DNA of 64,000 nt. It comes from Brachynemurus nebulosus (taxonomy: Eukaryota; Arthropoda; Insecta; Neuroptera; Myrmeleontidae). The first letter of the stretch is position 1. Each line of letters opens with the position of its first letter. The translations under genes were made by a program, and so were the position numbers. Below, in pieces: positions 62,918 to 64,000 of this stretch. The notes under the pieces are model-generated. The model worked only from the letters and a program-made list of their open reading frames with translations. It had not been told where the DNA came from and ran no database searches. The stretch lies in assembly GCA_035578155.1 (NCBI GenBank), contig JAPWDM010000023.1, positions 868,001 through 932,000 of the forward strand, read 5' to 3'.

Positions 62918-64000
62918 CTAAAAAAATTAAAATATAAAATATTCCAGAAATTGTTTTAGTGCAAGGATACCGTAAAATGGGTGTATACTGTAGAGTTTGT
63001 AATTTGAAAATGGTTGTATTTGAGTTTGTCATAAGTAACTATCACTAAATAAATAATAAATAAATTTAAATTAATGTTAAAACTAAATTGATTTTTTTTT
63101 TTTGTAATTTACTTAAGGTTGTATGGCATGAGGTTTAGTTTTTTAAGTGTGGTGACATTGAGTCCTATATTAAAGCATTGCTTTTTGAAACTGTTGCAAA
63201 GTGTATACAACGAAATTTCAAAGCGAAAATTTATTAATTTTTAATATATGCAGATATAATTTTAACATTAAAGTATTTTAAAATGTCATTAAATATTTTT
63301 ATAAACATTTTAGATGAAAGCAATTTTTTCTTTATGTAATTATTTAAATATTATAATTATCTTTGTATAAAATATTGCAACGTTGAAGTTAAAGAGTGGC
63401 CAGTACGTGCTGCCATCTAGTAACCCTGTTGTTTAGTTTTCTAACTCAACCACTATTTGGTCGGTAACATTGAAACGCATAGGGGATTTTAGATTGTTTT
63501 TAATCTTTTCAATAAATAAAAATACATAAGAACATCAGAATGTATGTAAAATACTATTGTATTTAAGTTTATTTAAGTGTTTTATGTCTATGTGATAATA
63601 AAATATTTATGAAAAGTTATGAAAATAAGTTTATAATTCCCTAGCAAAAAAGTGAATAATTTTTAGTTTGTTTTCTGGTGTCGTAATGTCTGTGATTTTT
63701 GAAAACGTATATAAGTGTTATACAAAAACTCAAACATCATTAAGTATTAGGCATTATTTTTATTTACTTACTGTAATGAATTTAGTTATCTGCTGTATTG
63801 TTAAGAAATTTTGAAAAAAACCATTGAACTATTATAGAAAAAAGGTGTGATGATTTCAGTTCATTCAATTATAATTTAAACTGAGGAAAATAAACAAAAA
63901 TGAATTCAAATATGTATTGTTTTTTATTATTAGCACCAGTTATTAGTGGGCACTGTGCATACTTTCAAAAAAAATTATATTTTTATTTTCAGAAGTTTTA
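62918..64000. other. TECPR1 intron, cut by window edge
   Basis: No coding exon, TIR pair or RNA gene recognised. The upstream TECPR1 exon, needed to supply one base of phase, must be beyond 64000. Confidence 0.6.

Overview
This is AT-rich insect nuclear DNA. The evidence is spliced genes with GT-AG introns, arthropod-type retroelements, and orthologues of animal genes in insect-like form. The order of insect cannot be fixed from the sequence. Most of the length is intron or intergenic DNA packed with short non-autonomous DNA transposons, many with readable terminal inverted repeats (TIRs) and target-site duplications (TSDs).

Three host genes are visible. (1) On the + strand, 11613-49492, is the 3' part of an outspread / MPRIP (myosin phosphatase Rho-interacting protein) orthologue: 13 exons joining in one reading frame of 2118 codons. 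It encodes the end of PH domain 1, a low-complexity linker, PH domain 2 and a very long coiled-coil exon of 3.9 kb. Its first exons lie upstream of the window. (2) On the - strand, 21459-25359, nested in one outspread intron, is a complete three-exon gene for a 373-residue arginine-kinase-like protein. Several residues known to bind ATP or drive catalysis are replaced. It fills that intron almost edge to edge. (3) On the - strand, 54247-62917, convergent with outspread, are the last seven exons of a TECPR1/Pex23 orthologue: tectonin repeats, PH domain, an inserted galectin domain with the full sugar-binding signature, a DysF domain, and more tectonin repeats. Its 5' exons lie beyond the right edge.

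Layout: 1-11612, outspread intron with a LINE reverse transcriptase (3625-5502, -) and several MITEs. 11613-21407, first two outspread exons around a 9.5 kb intron holding inverted copies of a TTAA-type element and a degenerate 155 bp repeat array. 21408-25403, the nested arginine-kinase-like gene. 25404-38958, four outspread exons separated by MITE-rich introns, including a Penelope-like hammerhead motif. 38959-41851, an intron with a long palindrome built from a tRNA-derived SINE and a hAT MITE. 41852-49492, main coiled-coil exons and the C-terminus. 49493-54246, intergenic with LTR fragments and a foldback element. 54247-64000, TECPR1 with transposon-filled introns.

The genes suggest no shared pathway: outspread/MPRIP links Rho and actomyosin, TECPR1 acts in autophagy and membrane damage, and the kinase-like gene is a guest. 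At least six elements have perfect 8 bp TSDs (hAT). Others use TTAA (piggyBac-like) or TA. One nested insertion has its empty site preserved 48 kb away in the same window.
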